A DNA stretch of 64,000 bases, from contig VFFE01007013.1 in the NCBI GenBank assembly GCA_008921705.1, positions 832,722 to 896,721 of the forward strand, written 5' to 3'. The translations under genes were made by a program, and so were the position numbers. Of the stretch, positions 22,793 to 37,700 are shown piece by piece. The notes under the pieces are model-generated. The model was not told where the DNA came from and ran no database searches. It saw nothing but the letters and a program-made list of their open reading frames with translations. This DNA is from Burhinus oedicnemus (lineage: Eukaryota > Chordata > Aves > Charadriiformes > Burhinidae). Positions within the stretch are counted from its first letter, which is position 1, and the number at the start of each line of letters is the position of its first letter.

Positions 22793-25700
22793 TGTTATCC
22801 AAGCATGGAGAAAAGGAGCGTAGGGACTTAATGGCCAGTTAGAATATTAAAATGCAGTATTATAACTCTGCTGCCTCTTCAAGCAGCCATGCTTATTTGA
22901 AATCCAAGGTTCTTTTTCTCAAAAGAAAAAAATCACTCTAAGCTATTATAACTTGGAAAACCTCCTTCTCCCCAAATTGCACTGATTTTGTTCCACCTGT
23001 GCAAGTCCTCTGAATTGAAAGGAAATTTCAGCAATACAATACTTGTAAGTCTGTGATATTTGTAATAGCTAAATCAAAAATCTTTGGGCTCCGGGCTAGG
23101 GTGAATTTGTACTGCAATCGACTTAGCATGTGATCAGTCATGCTGTGGAAAAAGATTTTCAGAAGGTAACTAAAGCATTTCTACCTTTAAAATCCTTTGA
23201 GAATTTTAGCAAAGGACATAATCTTAGGGATGGAGTAGTAAGGAAAATGTCTCTGGCTTTCTCACTATAATAGTGTATCCTAATTTGGACCTGTATATTA
23301 TTTTTTACATTACATCTAACTTATATATCTGTATGCAAATGCATATATATATACTAAGACTATTTATCATATGTGGATTAAGCAGGAAAGTTATAATTTA
23401 TTTGCTGGTTGTTACCAGTACTCTGACATTATTAGAACTGCTTTTGCAATCTCTAGTACCAGGAAAAGGGAAAATGTCATAAAACAACATTTTCTCGAGA
23501 AGTTTTGATAAAGACGCAAACCCTTCAGTTCTTGTTAGGGGGGAAAAAACCTTCCAGAAATCAGGTCTCTTCAAAAATAAATTATTCACAGTTCTAAATG
23601 TCATTATTCAGTCTTATTCCCTTTTCAAAGCATAGCAAATTTCCTTTTCTAAATATCTTCTGAAGATAAGTTTGAAGTTTGGAATTAAAGTAAAATTGTT
23701 GTGAAACAGGTTTCTTTAAAAATGGCATAGTGCGCTTTCATGTGTATTGTATTCCAGTGTTTAAATTTGGTCAATTCACAAACAGGATGAGAATGATTTT
23801 ATCTGTTTGAGATGAAATCTTTCCTGGGATCAAGCTGTGCACTTTTTCTGGTTCACCAGTAGTAATAATAATTCTGTGATTGTCTTTTGGTCAAGAATTT
23901 TGCTGGTGATGCTCACAGTAGAAGAGATTTCTGTTATTTAGCTGGATCCAGGTTAACAGGAGTAATAAATGGGGGGAAATATTTACTGTAGTAAGAAAGA
24001 CTAATTAAGACTAAGTTTTTATAGCGCAAAACTAGGGTTTCTTAGGTTAAAAAAAACCCTGTGGTAACAGTTGCGTTTTTCATCTTAGAAAACAAAGTTT
24101 AAAGAGAAAAACTTGTTAGCATGATGCCAAGAAGAAAAAAATAGAGTTTGCCATCCCCTTTCCCCTAATACTTTTGTCTTTTGCCTTCTCTCCCACTTTT
24201 GTGGTCTGGGCTTGTCTTGCTTCTGTAGGGTAGAGTTCCTTCTGTAGTATCTTCAAAGTAATGGGCACCTGTTAGTTTTCTTCTGTCATAGCCACAGGGC
24301 TTCAAGTGGAGAGACGCACAGGGCTCACTGGAGAACAGGGCATTCTCTCTACATTAAGACTTTGAGGAAAACCAGAACCAATAAAAGAATTTCCTGAGCT
24401 CTGTTGAACCAGAATGTGATTTCTGTAGAATTGCAGCCCATCACACTACCTCCTATTTTAGAGGAAAACTAACACAGGTGAGACTGAAGATGGCTAAAAT
24501 ATATATACTCTGCCTCAAAGCCTGTTGAAGTTAGCCTCGTGTCAACTGATTTCAACTTGCAGCGACCACTTTGACTTTGACTAAGGTATCCCAAAAGAAA
24601 TAACCACAGTAATAATAAATGTAACGTTGATCTCAGATAGCTATGCAAGAAATCTGGAATGTGAAGTAGAATTTAACTGCTTGGTGCAACTTGACATATT
24701 CCTGTGGAAATTGGTGGGAGATTGCCAATTCCCACCAACAGAAAATCTGCCCTTGCAAATAACTTCATCTTCTTTTAATTCCTATCATTCCCGAACTACA
24801 GTGCCACAAAACAAACCTGCATTAACTGTTTCCTCATGTAAGTGTGTATCTTGGCATATCTGACCCAGAACAGTAGTTAGGGATATCAGCCAGCCTTCCA
24901 TGTCTGGTTTTGTAAAATTGTATGTCAGCTGAAATTGCCATGCAAATATGTGTTGTCTTTGTCCTACTCCTCAGTTTCAGAGCCAAACTTTAAAACATGG
25001 CTATAATGCTTGTTTGCTTGTGTAGATCTGTTAGCTGGTGGTGTTTCTGTCTCACGTTCATCATGAGAACGCACTGAGAAACACAGTTGTTAGTTACATA
25101 GAATTATTTCTAAACATCTTCCTACTTGGTAAGGTAAGGATGGGATTTATAAAACAAAATGTCCATTTGACATGCAGTGTTGTGACTCACTGGGTAAAAC
25201 TATTTGTGCAGTGTGACATCAGCAGGTTTTCAAACGACATCGAGGAAATATTTATCGGCACTGCTGTTTTTGTGGCACTGAGAAAAGAATAAATAAGTGT
25301 AAAGGAACAACTTTTTAAAGTTCTTCTAGGAGAATTTAAATCCCATATTTTCCAACAGCATGAATGCGGCTGCATTTGAATGCTAAACCAGAAAGGTTTA
25401 CAGTGCATATGGTACCTATTTGAATTTTTTAAATGTCTAATTTCTGCTGTGGAAATGGAGGCCAGCTTGAGTTATTTATTGTGGGATGCAGAAGGAAATC
25501 ACAACCCTTTGCAGGGACACGTTAGAATCCCTGCGCCATTCAGCCAGTTTTCTCCTGTCACACCTACTTAAATTTTCAAAAAGACGCTTTAATGTATTGA
25601 GTGTGCTCTGGATCATGCTAGTTCCTGAGCGCTTATGACAGCTTTCAGAGATTGCTGGTGGCTCCCAGTAGATTGTAATTCTAGAAACAGGAGCCTGATG

Positions 25701-28700
25701 CTAAGCATCACCACCTGCTCTCCATTATTTTCTTTCAGAAGAAAACAATGCAGGGATAAGATTACATACTAATGGAACCCATTTTCACTAAATAGGTACA
25801 TTTGGTCACATGTAATTTGGTGGGCCCATAAAAGAAAAAAAGAAAATACTAAGCTGTTTTCAAAAGGGAGAAGCAAATAAAACTTAAATGAAGAGTTTCC
25901 TAACTACGTTAACTAAACCCAATTCTTACATGCCAGGTATACCAATATGCAGCATGTAAGTACATACAGATCCCTTGTTGGAATAGCTGTGTTTTCAATT
26001 TGATTTGTTGACATATCCTAAAAGACTTTGGACCTCATTCAGCTCTTTGTAAATCCACTACAGAGCCAGATTTGAACCCTTCTGGCATTTACACTGGAAT
26101 TCCTATTTCTACTTTGCTTAGAACAATGCCGGTCTTGTTTGTAACTGAGGTTCCTCTGCTGCCTTTCAGTAGAAAACAATTATATATAACATTGGTATAA
26201 CAATACTTGAAAATTATGTAGTTGTTTGTTATATTCTGTTATCATTTGCCACATGCCAGCATACATTCATGTGACATACATCTACATAAGTAAAGGAATT
26301 TTAAAAATAAAATCATCAATGCATCTGTGTATAGGTTTTAGCATGTGCATGTGGTATAGGTAGGCAGTACATTTTTCAAGCATGAAAGTATACGTATGTC
26401 TCCTCCTCTTGAAATCTTGAACATGGTAGAACTCATATAGAATCTGTGACAGCCTGGCCCATGGTACTCACTACTCCTGGTTATGGATGCAGACCAGTCT
26501 CTGAACAGTACCCAAATCTGCTTCTTAGCACTTTTTGTTGCGGTTTTCCCTTTTGCCAATATGTTACTCCCAAGGCTGTTATAAAAAAGCACTTTTTTTT
26601 TTTTTTTTAAGTTTTTTCCTGCTTGTGCTGCTCTGAGAGTTCACATCAGACTGTAGGTAGCCTTTCAGTAGTACTGCTTCTTGCAAACTATTCGGTAAAA
26701 GTGGTGGGTTTTTTAAAGTAACGTTTGTTTTCCTGAAGTGTGTTAGTTCCTGAATTTTGAAAATGAGATTCAGCAGTTAATTGAAAGGCAGCAAAGGAAG
26801 GGTCACTGTACTTTACCCACGGCTCTGCACTTCTGGGGAGATGAGGTGTTATTAGCACTGTGTTTTTGCTGCAGGCATGCTCGGAAGGTGCCACCTGCCA
26901 GTGCAAGCCCCATGCCTGTAGCCTTGTGCCCTGCCACCCTGCTCTGGAGCAGCTCCAGAGCTTCCTTGGTGGCAAGCACCCTGCTGGAGGACAAGGATAG
27001 ATTTAACTCCTCCCAAACAATGGTAAAAGTTTTACCAGTCATTTTAGGCCCCCTTTTTGGACAAAACTTAGGTACAATCTGGAGAACTAAAAGGTTTGTA
27101 CCCCAGATGTCCTGTGTGACCCGTAGGAAGGCATCCAGTGGGGACCTGCAGAGGAGCAACACCGTGCGCTGAAGATAGAGCTGACAGTAGATGGTAGAGA
27201 TCTGCCACCCTTCTCAGCTGGGGCTTGACTACAAACCTGTGGGTCTTTTCAATTTCGCTGCAAGCAGCCTGATATTCAAATTACAAAGTACAGAGGTCCT
27301 GTATTCCCTCATTTAGGGCAAAACCTTCAATCAGTAATCCCATCAGAATTGATGGGGTCATGCGTGTACTGGACACTTTGTAGATACTTAGGTCATTTTT
27401 TAGAGTAGATTTGGTGGCTGTATGAAGCAGCCTAAAAGTAAGCACTGTCTTAGCCATAATTACCAATGGAGAAAGGCTTAGGATCAAAAAGTAATCCGAT
27501 TTATTCTCTCAGACATGTGTGTTCTGTAGTACTGAATTGGAGTCTTAACTCTGAAATTGGAACAGGTTTTGTTCAGACGAAGCAGAAAAAGTAGATTTAT
27601 GGAGTGTTCTACAACTGCTTTTTCTGAATGCAGTAGTGGTTTTTAAAGTATTTTTAGATTTGCAAATGTGTCTAATGACTTAAATATTTATAGGCTTGGT
27701 TAGACTACAAAAGCAGATTATTTAATCTTTGAAAGAGTTTCATTTCAGATGTACAAAATGGATTTTTGAGGACATTGTCAGATCATGACTTTACTCTGTG
27801 CATAGATGAGTGGATGTGGTGTTTCAGAAACACTGACACACACAGTCTCAGCTTTTCTGTGAATAAACCAGACTGTTTGTATGCCTCTTTTCAAGACTTT
27901 GTCCAAGTTGCTCTGAAATAACTTAAAGTGAATGCTTCCAACTAACACATAATTTACGTTGCATAATATTTTTATGCTGTCAAGTATTGATGACTTGCTC
28001 TTCAAATCTTTACTCATGTGCTAAGTCTTTAATGAGTAAATCCATTGTGAAGCCCAGCAAAACCATGGGATTATATATCACAGGGCGGGCTACTCGCATG
28101 AGGAAGAGATTGCAAGATCATGCCTTTTTAGCCTTTTGTTTTCCTAAATAAATTAAAACCTTTGTTCTGATTTTGGCTGGGAAAGCCCCTTTGTTGGCCA
28201 GCCACAAAATTTCCATTCATTTGCATCAGGTTTTTTTTTTTTTCCTCACAGAGCAGATAACAGCAGTGCTGGATTGAACATCTAAAGGACTCTGGCAGAG
28301 AGGGAGCCTGCACCCGAGCAACGAGCGCTGTACAAATAGCTTTGCTGTTATTCATGTAGCTTGCTAATGAAAACAAGGATCTGGGAGAGTCATGAACAGA
28401 GTTCTGCCTAATGGAGTTTCATTAAAACAACAGTTTGCTGCTTTTCTTTTGAACTTTTCAAAAGTCTTTCTTGACTTACACCCGATAGGAGTGATAAGGG
28501 TACTACTGCACGTTCCTCAGCAAATCTGTAGCACGCAGAAGTTTTTCCATTCAGATGTGTGTGTATGTGTATTTACATGAAAGACGGGCCTAAGACACTC
28601 ATTTCCAAACCAGATGTACTTTGACTTGAAGACTTTAAGATAATTAACTTGAATTTTTTGGTATATGGTAAAAAACTATGGCTTAGCCATGAGTAAAAAG

Positions 28701-31700
28701 AAGCTGACACTAAAAAGAAATGAGGAAAGAAGGTTGGAAGAGATTTGTATAAATAGCTGGAAGAGGTGCCGAGGAGGATCCAGGCATTTTTCTTTTGCTC
28801 CTAGCAGGCAGTCCCTACCGGCCATCACTCTACAAACAGCTGGGTTTTCTTGGTGTGACAGATTGTAGCACTGCTGCTAATGCTGACATTTGTCAGTGCC
28901 TTCAATTTCCCTTCACGGGGTTTTATAATGAGGACTTGAAAATACAGGAAAGTCAATGATTGCAAAGGGGTGTGTGTAGGCAGACTTTGTCCTCTGTTTA
29001 AAGAAAAATGGACAAACTGTGTTAGCATGTGCTGCTTTTTTTATTTTTCCAGATCTCACGATCAATCTTGTTAGTGCAAGATGAGGAAAAATGAGAAAAG
29101 ACTTGGAGAGGGATGTTTTGGAGTAGAGTATGTTCTCTCAGAATGTGCTAGAAAAATGTCAAAATAACAATGTAGTTGTATTTGCATGGTCAGTTAACAC
29201 TCTGAAGTAGACAGACGCCTAACTGATGAACAGTATTCTATGTTACGGCTTACTGAGGGACTTATCAGTATCAAAACTGGTATCAGTGATCCCGACGCTC
29301 TTTCACACATTCAACCTGTAGGCATCAGCATGATTGCATTGGTTTAATTGAGGAAAAAAATCTCTTCTATTGACTACACCTGGATAAAGGTACTTAAATT
29401 AGATGAAATCTTTGTAAGTACACTATGTGCTATCTAAAACTTAAGCTAATTATTAAGTAATTCATATGCACTATTGTTGCAGCTCAAGATAGCCGGATAC
29501 TTTCAAACCAAAAATTTTGACTGATCATTTAAATTATACTAATGGACATGTATGTTTTTACTTTAGTGACAAAGCTTACCTCTCTACAGTATATATCCTA
29601 ATTGTTAGCCCGCTAAAGTGGAGCACTGTCTTGCCTTTGGGCCAAGTCCCGAAGTGTCATGTTTAAACAAGGTTCTGTTGACTAAAATGCAAACGGTGCA
29701 CCAAACTACCGCTTTTCAGGAATAAAACCAGTGTTTGCTATGCACCATGCCTGAAGATGTCCAAAAAACCCTAATTGGTAACAGCGTAACTCTAGCATAG
29801 CCTCAGAGAGTCCAGGCTTTGGAGTGGGCTTTACAGGAGCATTCAGAACAGCAGCTTCCCACAGGAGGAACTGGGACTCTGTGGCAGCTCTTCCTTCCCC
29901 TGCAGGCACTAGGGATGGAGGGAGTCCTTCCTCCTTCCTTTAGCCTTTGCATCCACACTCAGCATGTGGGGCATTAGCACCTGTAGAGCAGGCTGCAGTA
30001 GAAGCTGATAGCTTCCATGATACTGATACCAGGCAAAACGAACAGCAATGACAATGGCATTTCAGCGTTTCCAGGGAGGGTCATTTCTACTCATACTCAT
30101 CTGGACAGGGGTCAAAATGTGAAGTTGTAGCAGCAAAGCACTGCAGAGGTCTTGTACTCTGTCCTGTCTTCCCTTCCTACGCATGTAGGAAAGCCAGCAA
30201 GAGACTGGCTTATGAAATAATGGCAAAGCCCAATGCTTAGCCCTTCTCCACTGTATTCTAGTGACCATTTTACATGACTCCCAGGAAGCTAAATTCCTGA
30301 ATTAATGAGGCAGCAAGTAGCTGCAAGACTGTGTCCCAGTGCCTCAGTTTTGAGAGGTCCTCTTAGTAGGCAAAGTGCTGTTTGCTCCTGTCCGATATGA
30401 TCCTTTGAATTGGTTTCAAGGACATGCACCAAATTTAGGAAACGCTCCAACATTTTAACAGTGAAGCTTTGTTACATTATGCACCCATTTTCCTACTTGA
30501 GAGAAACTGCTGAAGCCAGTGGGAATTGTGCCTGTTTCGGGACTGCATGGTCTGTAGGAAAAGGGTGCATTTTCTGTGCATTTTCACAAAACGTGCAAAC
30601 ACTCAGGTGAGTTTTGACACTTGGGTACGCAAAGAGCTGTCTCATGGTTTTTGCAGCTCTTTCAGCAGAGTTGGTGTGTAACCACCACTGACATAACTGT
30701 TGGTTCAAGTGCAGGCGGAGAGAGATCCTCAAGTCTGAGTGCTCTTCAGAGCGCAGTGTTAAAGACATGGTGCAAAGGGCACCTTGCTAGGGAAATGTGC
30801 TGTCTCACTTGTTTCCAGTGCAAAGTATTTTGCTCAGTCCTGTCTCCTGGAGAATTTGAAGAGTAGGAAAATGAAATGAGATTGGTTGACTTGGGAAATA
30901 CACATCTCATGACTGAGGAAAGCCATCTAGTGTTACTTCCTTAGTTTTCTATGATGAAGTACTTTTCATTCCCATCAGTCTAGCCTGCTTTTCTGCCTCC
31001 TTGCAATGTAACTAGGAAAATAATCTGTTGCCTAAGAGGTGAATCATGTTTTGTGTACAGTAAACTACTACAAATATGCTTATATTCCCACAAGCATAAA
31101 CATATAAATAACTTCAAGCATTTGAACAATTCCACTGCTGCTCGTTGAACTACCCAAGACTTAATTATAAATATTTTTAATCTGCCTAATCGAAACTTCC
31201 TTTTTTCATTTTTCCTTTTTTTTTTGCATGTGAAGTACAGGGAAAACAATAAATCACATCTCCTTTACATCTTCCAACAAACACTCTAGTAAAAAGGTAA
31301 GGAAGGAAATTTTCCTTTGCTGTAGTCACATAACCATCATCAATGGTTGGTTTCAGCATGGAGTTTAAGGAGAGCTCTGCACACATCCATGCTCTAAGAT
31401 TTGTTTGGCAGTTGTTAAATAGGCTGAGTAAGTTCATATGTAAAATATGCTTTATGCAATTAATTTATTTATGTAAGATACGCTTCCATCGGTATGACTA
31501 GAAAGTAGGACTATGTTTTTTCATACTTGGCTGGTAAATGTGGCCACTTTGATTTGTGTTTGTATCCCTGTATAGAAGAGATAATTGCTAAAGACACATT
31601 CACTTATATTTAGCACATCTGAAAGGAAGGGTACAAGTTCAGAAAAAAGAAAGAATCATACAGTTAAATGGATGAGGGTTGAAAACAATTACTTGTGTAT

Positions 31701-34700
31701 TGTGGACTTCTTATGTGGCCTTGGCATAGCCAAGCCATTTAATCTCCACTACCTTGGGTGCATACATTTAAAAGAAAAAATTAAGAAGAAAGAAGAAATT
31801 AAAGAAAAAAAAGGCAAACAAAACCAACCAACCAAAACCCTTAAAATCTTTTCTGCCCTTGTTTGGTCTTGTTTATGTAGGCCACCTAGCAGTTGAAGAA
31901 CGGATCATGCAGAATTATAAGAAAGCATAGCACCTAGACACTACCTCTGGGTATGGTTATAATGCAAATAATACCAACAAGAGCAGTTCGGATATGGGTT
32001 GACTCTGTGTGTGCACTCTGGGGCATCTAAATGCGAAAAATGCTTGCTAATGAAGCATGCAGTACCCTGGAGAATCCAACTCATGCAGAATAAAAGTTGT
32101 CAAGAAGGTGGTGCAATATTACCATGGTTCCTGTTTCTTTGGCTTTCTTAACAAGTATCAGATATACACGGAAGTTTTCATTACAATAAAGTTGCGTGAA
32201 CTAAAAAGTAGTATCAGGTTGCCGCATCTGGCTTAGCTTTAGAAGTGGAAATATAGTAATGGGATAAACGAAAGGGCCACCCACTATAAAGTGTGGGTGA
32301 CCAGTATAAGGAAAAAAAAAAAATATCTTTAATGGATATTTATTCCAAAGGCTGTTACAAAGAAACTGTTCTCAGACTGATGTAGTGCCAAACATAGGGG
32401 ATTAAACTTTTTAATGACCTTTTGTTGATCAACATCCAAGACATCTAGGAACAAAGAATAGATTCCGTAATTCCACATAAAGAATATTATTTTCAAACAA
32501 GAAGAGAGTGCTTGAAAACATAAGTCCAGAAGATATGCTAAAACATAGCAGGGAAGAGGATAAATACAAGTCTCAGCTGCACAACAGCTTATTTGGAGGG
32601 TGCAGAACAGATTTATAGCTAATTCAATGTTAAATGCCAGAATCCTAGGTAGTTGCATGCTGACAAAGACTAGAATAGGACAATGTCCATTTTGGCTTGA
32701 TTCAGAAATTGCACAGGATTATTCCTGTTTCTTTGGACTTTTTTTTTTTTGGTACCTTTATTGAGAAATGACTGTCCCCTGTAGGTAGTGGACCTGAGTC
32801 TGGATTTTTTTTTTTTACTCTCTTTTTTCTCTCGTTTCTATGACATAAGTTGTTTTCTCTATGAATTAGATACTTCTGGAAATCCTATTGTCCTATCGCT
32901 TCTGTGTTACGGTCCCTAGCACTGAAGGAACTCTTGCTTGAAAATGGAAAGGGGCCCATAAGATTAAGAAGAGGGCGTAGTCGGAGTACAACGGCTGGAA
33001 TGAAAGATGGTCCCTCAGTGGCTATTGCAGATTGAAACTAAGAGCAGTCCCTACTAACTCAGGGGCTGCAGACGTAAATGTAGTCTGAAGCCACCCTGTT
33101 CTTGCCTCCTGGACTGCATGTGCTCAGCTCTCTCTTCTGAGAATTGGGGCCTGGGTTTGTTTTAATTGATAGTGAAGTCATTACACTATGTAAATATGTT
33201 AGTGTTCATCTGGTTTTACTCACAAGTTATTCTTGCCTCACTGTGTTGTTCCTGTTTTCTTGTTTGTGCAAAATTAACCAGGAGTGTTTTAAAAGAAAAG
33301 GGAAAAAAAGGTAAATAGTGTTGAAACCTTGATTGCTACATTATTTACCACAGGCCAGAGTTGGGTAGGCAGCTCTAACTTAATCCCATAATAAGAGTAC
33401 AATGATTTTTTTAATGATGCTGTTAGGTGTCCTTTCCTTTTCTGCCATTTTTGGCCTCCTTTGAGTAAAATGTGATAATTTGCCTTAATAGCCTAGTATT
33501 AGATTTTTTCCTTTTACTCTTACTGAGGAGTCAGCTAAACAGCAATATGAGTCTAACCACTTCACAGAGGTTGCCTGTGCCCTCAGGGGGCTGTGATCAA
33601 GCCCTTTCCCAGAACAGGTGCTCTTTTGCAGGTAGTCCCACTGCATGAGCACTGCTGGCTCCTTGTACAAGCATAAGTGCTCCTAGAATGAGTCAGGGTG
33701 AGGAGCCGCGCTCTGATATTGTAATTCTTCCTGTTGTTAGGAAGGGGAAAGCCCCAAGTTACATTAGTGACTCGTCCTGTTTCTCAGTCTCACTCATGCA
33801 GAACGAATATAAGAACTGAAGAAATATCACCCCCTTTCCCCCCCACCTTTTCTTTTTTTTTTTTTAATTTCTCATGACCTTCTGTGGCCACATCTCTGAA
33901 TTCTGTGGTGCGTGAGACTGGAGAGTGGGAGCTGGCGTAGGTGCCCCAGCGTTGTTTGTTTGTTCTGATATTGAAGCTGGGCTGACTGATTTTTAATGTC
34001 TGATTTCAATTCTCTGTAGGTGCTTTGGAGTTCAAAGGACTTGGTCCCTCTCAGTTCCCCTTGGAATGGATCAGGCACAGCCATCACATTGCAGAGGGGC
34101 TCAAGTAGAGCAGGAAAAGAGGGAAGGTGTTTTGAGTATCAGATGACAGTTGTGGTTTCTAATGTGTAGGGAAAGAACTGGGGATTGAAAGAGGCATATG
34201 AGCCAGGTGTTCTCACATAAGTGACCATCAGGGAGACAAACAATAATGCTGACATTCAGTAACAATGTTAGATTGCAGTCAGCGGTCTGCTAAGGTGGAG
34301 ACTGTGGTTCATCCTTCTCAGACATACGGCATCTGGCTGTCTCCAGAGCTGACACAAACTCATGTTTTCATGTCCTTTTAAACATGAGGGCCAGAGAAAC
34401 TGCATTTTGAAAATTAGTGTCTTAAATGCTTTGCATTCTGCAATATAAAGTGTATTCTGCAAGGAATACCTAAGAGTCATTTCCAGGGTGAGGACTGTAG
34501 ATGCTCCACAAATGTTTATAATGTGGAAGCATTCTCTCTCCAGGCGCTGTAGCAGACAAAGGGAGTTTTTGCACTGACTTCAATAAGATAGGGTTTCCCC
34601 CTTGCTTTTTCTAGATTTTGTGAACGTTTAAAAGCAAAGGAAATTTACTTCCTTAGTAGCTATACTACAGAAGGTAAAGCTGTCATCTCATTTTTCTTGC

Positions 34701-37700
34701 TGTGAATACATGCTTGCAGACATGGTTCCCAATAAAAGCTCCACCTTGAAAGTGCATCATGATTTGGGGGTGTTCAGACCCAGGTGTTAGAACAGTAACT
34801 TACTGCCAGTTCCCAGCAGTGTTACTCTACTCCCAACCACAATATGTGAGCATCTACCTGTGGTTTAATGCTTGGTGCTTTGCGAGCCATAGGCTCTGCT
34901 GGCTGTTTCCATCTGGATAGTATTCTTAGATTAATAAAGAGCTCCATACTTCTAGAGTTACTAGATCCAGAGAGAAAACTGTTTTTGGCAGCCCACAGTT
35001 CATCTATCGCAGTAAACATGTTGATCAAAAAGCCAGAAGAATCTTACTCTGGAACAGATGATAAATAGCCAATTAGAGACAAAACTAAAAAGCAAAACCA
35101 TTAGAAAAGGGGTGGGGAAAATGCAGAGATAAAAGGGCAAGAACAGTCTGCTGAAAAGGCTGGACATAGAACAAAGTGCGTGTTAACAAACCTTTATTCT
35201 TTGAGCAGTCTTTGGTGATGCATTTGAAAATGACATAAAATCAAGACCTAGAGGCTTCCTGTCACATTGATTTAGTGCTACATTGTTGACTTCAAAGATT
35301 ACCTAACATTGTTTTGACGCTCTCTGTTGTAATGCTGCTGCTCGTGGTTCACCAGGCAATATGAATCATACACATTGAGACAAAGTCCATAAAGTTTGGG
35401 GTCAAACTGACGGTTCCCCAAACTTTTGAACCTTCTTTAATCATGCCTTCCGTAAAGTACCAGATCTGTGGAGCAGGAAGCCTCCTTCAAAATCAAGCAG
35501 TGTAGGAGGCTCATGGTCTCTCCAACGAAGGAAGCACTGCTATGTAATCCCATGGTCACGATACGCAGTAGGGAGGGAAAACTTGAGCACCTGTGCATGC
35601 ACAGTGTACGTAGGGCAGGAAACACATTATGCTTCCTTTGAAATGCCAGGATTCAGCAGAGTGACGCCAATATGGATCTAAGGTTGATAATTTGCCTTAA
35701 AGGTGTGATATAATAGGAAGACCCGTAGCTGTGATGCCTTGGGAACTATAATATATATGCTGCATCTCAGTGAGAGTTTTATGCTGTTCTGTGGTATAAA
35801 CAATATACATCTGTGCATATTTTGGGCACAGTGTCCTGCCCTTTAAGTCACTTGGAAATATAACTCATTCCAGGTTTTACCTAGACGAGAAATTCAAGGT
35901 GAATCAAGTTGAAACTTGTAAGGTGCATTACTTTAAGTGCCTTAAACCTTTGAGTTTATACTTTCATAACATGTATAAAATGCCAATTTAATTCGGGTAA
36001 TATAATACCCAGAAATTTATTTGATCCACTTGCAGTCTTTGAGATTATCTTAACTGTATGTCCTCCTGAAGCCAAGGTCAGCTTTAAACAGACATTACCT
36101 CCTCCCAGTAGGACAAAAAATGTAAGCAGTTCTGTAAGAAAAGGTGTTGAATTGTAAGCTCTTGAATAAGAGGTTCTGCTGGAGACCTAAAATGCTCGTT
36201 GAAGTCCACCACATGGGCCAGGAGATCACATAGGGTCACAATATGAGTGAGACTTCATACAGGAAAAGTCTTTGGAGGTTTTTTCTCTGTACTGGAAGAG
36301 GCACCACTCGTGCTGGCTAGCTCTGTGTGCAACAGGGCAACCCAGCTCCCATGTTTATTTTAAGGTGTCTGACTCTCTCCCTGCCAGGTGCAGCTACACG
36401 CTTCCCCTCAGCACAGCTCCTCACGCAACTGTCTACTGCTTGCAGAACGGGAAGTTGTTTTCTGTGACATTTTTGTTGGGATGAGGAACGCCTGAGTCAG
36501 GACCCACATGAGTCTTGCAGCCTTGTCAGTTCAGAGGGACCTCAGTGAGGTTTGTTTTTTGGTTGTTAAGATCTGAGTTTTCTTTGGCTCTAGAAAATCA
36601 TGAGAGCTGGACTACTGCATGTTTTAGAAATGTTCTTCCCCCGGTGGTCTAGCAGTGGATTGAGTATTACTCTGAAACATGAATAATTATCGTCTTAATA
36701 ATGCAGGCTTATGGGGCCATTAGCCACACAGTTTGAAGGAATGATCTTTGGAGGCTGCAGTATATGTATCCACGATGTAGCACTCCATGAATCAGACCTC
36801 ATGAACAGCAGTGTTGTTTTAAGTTGAAGAGTTAAAAATATGTTATTGCTAGAAGAACGTGCCTGTGCTTAATCTAGAGGCGGAAGATGGTGCTTTTCTC
36901 TCTGGGTCTCACAGAGAAGTGGGTCAGAGACGAGCGGGAAGCTTGGTGAGAAAAATTGAATCATTAAACTTCTCATGGCAATTAAATGGAGTAAATCTCT
37001 TTCATTGCAACTGCCGTGAATTTTGCTTTCAGGAATGGTCTGTGCCACAGCAGTTACTGAGAGTGGAGAGTTTCTGGTGAGATCAGTCTGAGACAGGATC
37101 CATGTCTGGAGCTGTCTGAGAGCACAGCATGATTTCCTCCGTGGGATAAATTAACCATGGCTTTCTGCTTGTGCACAGCGAGATCCCTCGCTATCATCTA
37201 GGCTTGTGTTGAGCTAAGAATAGAAAAAAGCAACATCAGCAGTGCTGTGGGAAAACTGCGTTGCTCCAGATGGCTGCTGATAAACTCTTTTCTCATTTGG
37301 GATTAAACACAAAATAGTAGTAAATGACGGTCATTTCCCATCCACATCTTAATTTACATGTTTGCTTAGCAGCTAGGAAAAAGCTAAACTAAGGTTTGTC
37401 AGTTAGACGTGAATTTTTCTGAATACACTTGAGAAGCTATCAGAAAGTAACTTAATTGCCTTGTAGGGAAAAAAACAACCCATGAAGAGTTTGGAGTTTG
37501 CCTGGTTTGTTTGTTAAAAAGCTTTAACTTCCCCCCTTCATTTTGCTTTATCACATTTATGTGGTTCTGAATGAAGAGCTCTTACTTCCATTGTTACAAA
37601 GATTTGTGTCCTGTGAGATCATGTTAGGTCTTCTCCTTGACTTTCATAGAGAGGATCTTCATTCTATCTCCAACAAGGTGAGTGGGACAAATACCACATG

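Noticed and set aside
26027..26110. Sequence resembling an old amniote repeat (CCTCATTCAGCTC...TTTACACTGGAATT)
   Set aside because: The similarity to remembered repeats is too short and weak to call.
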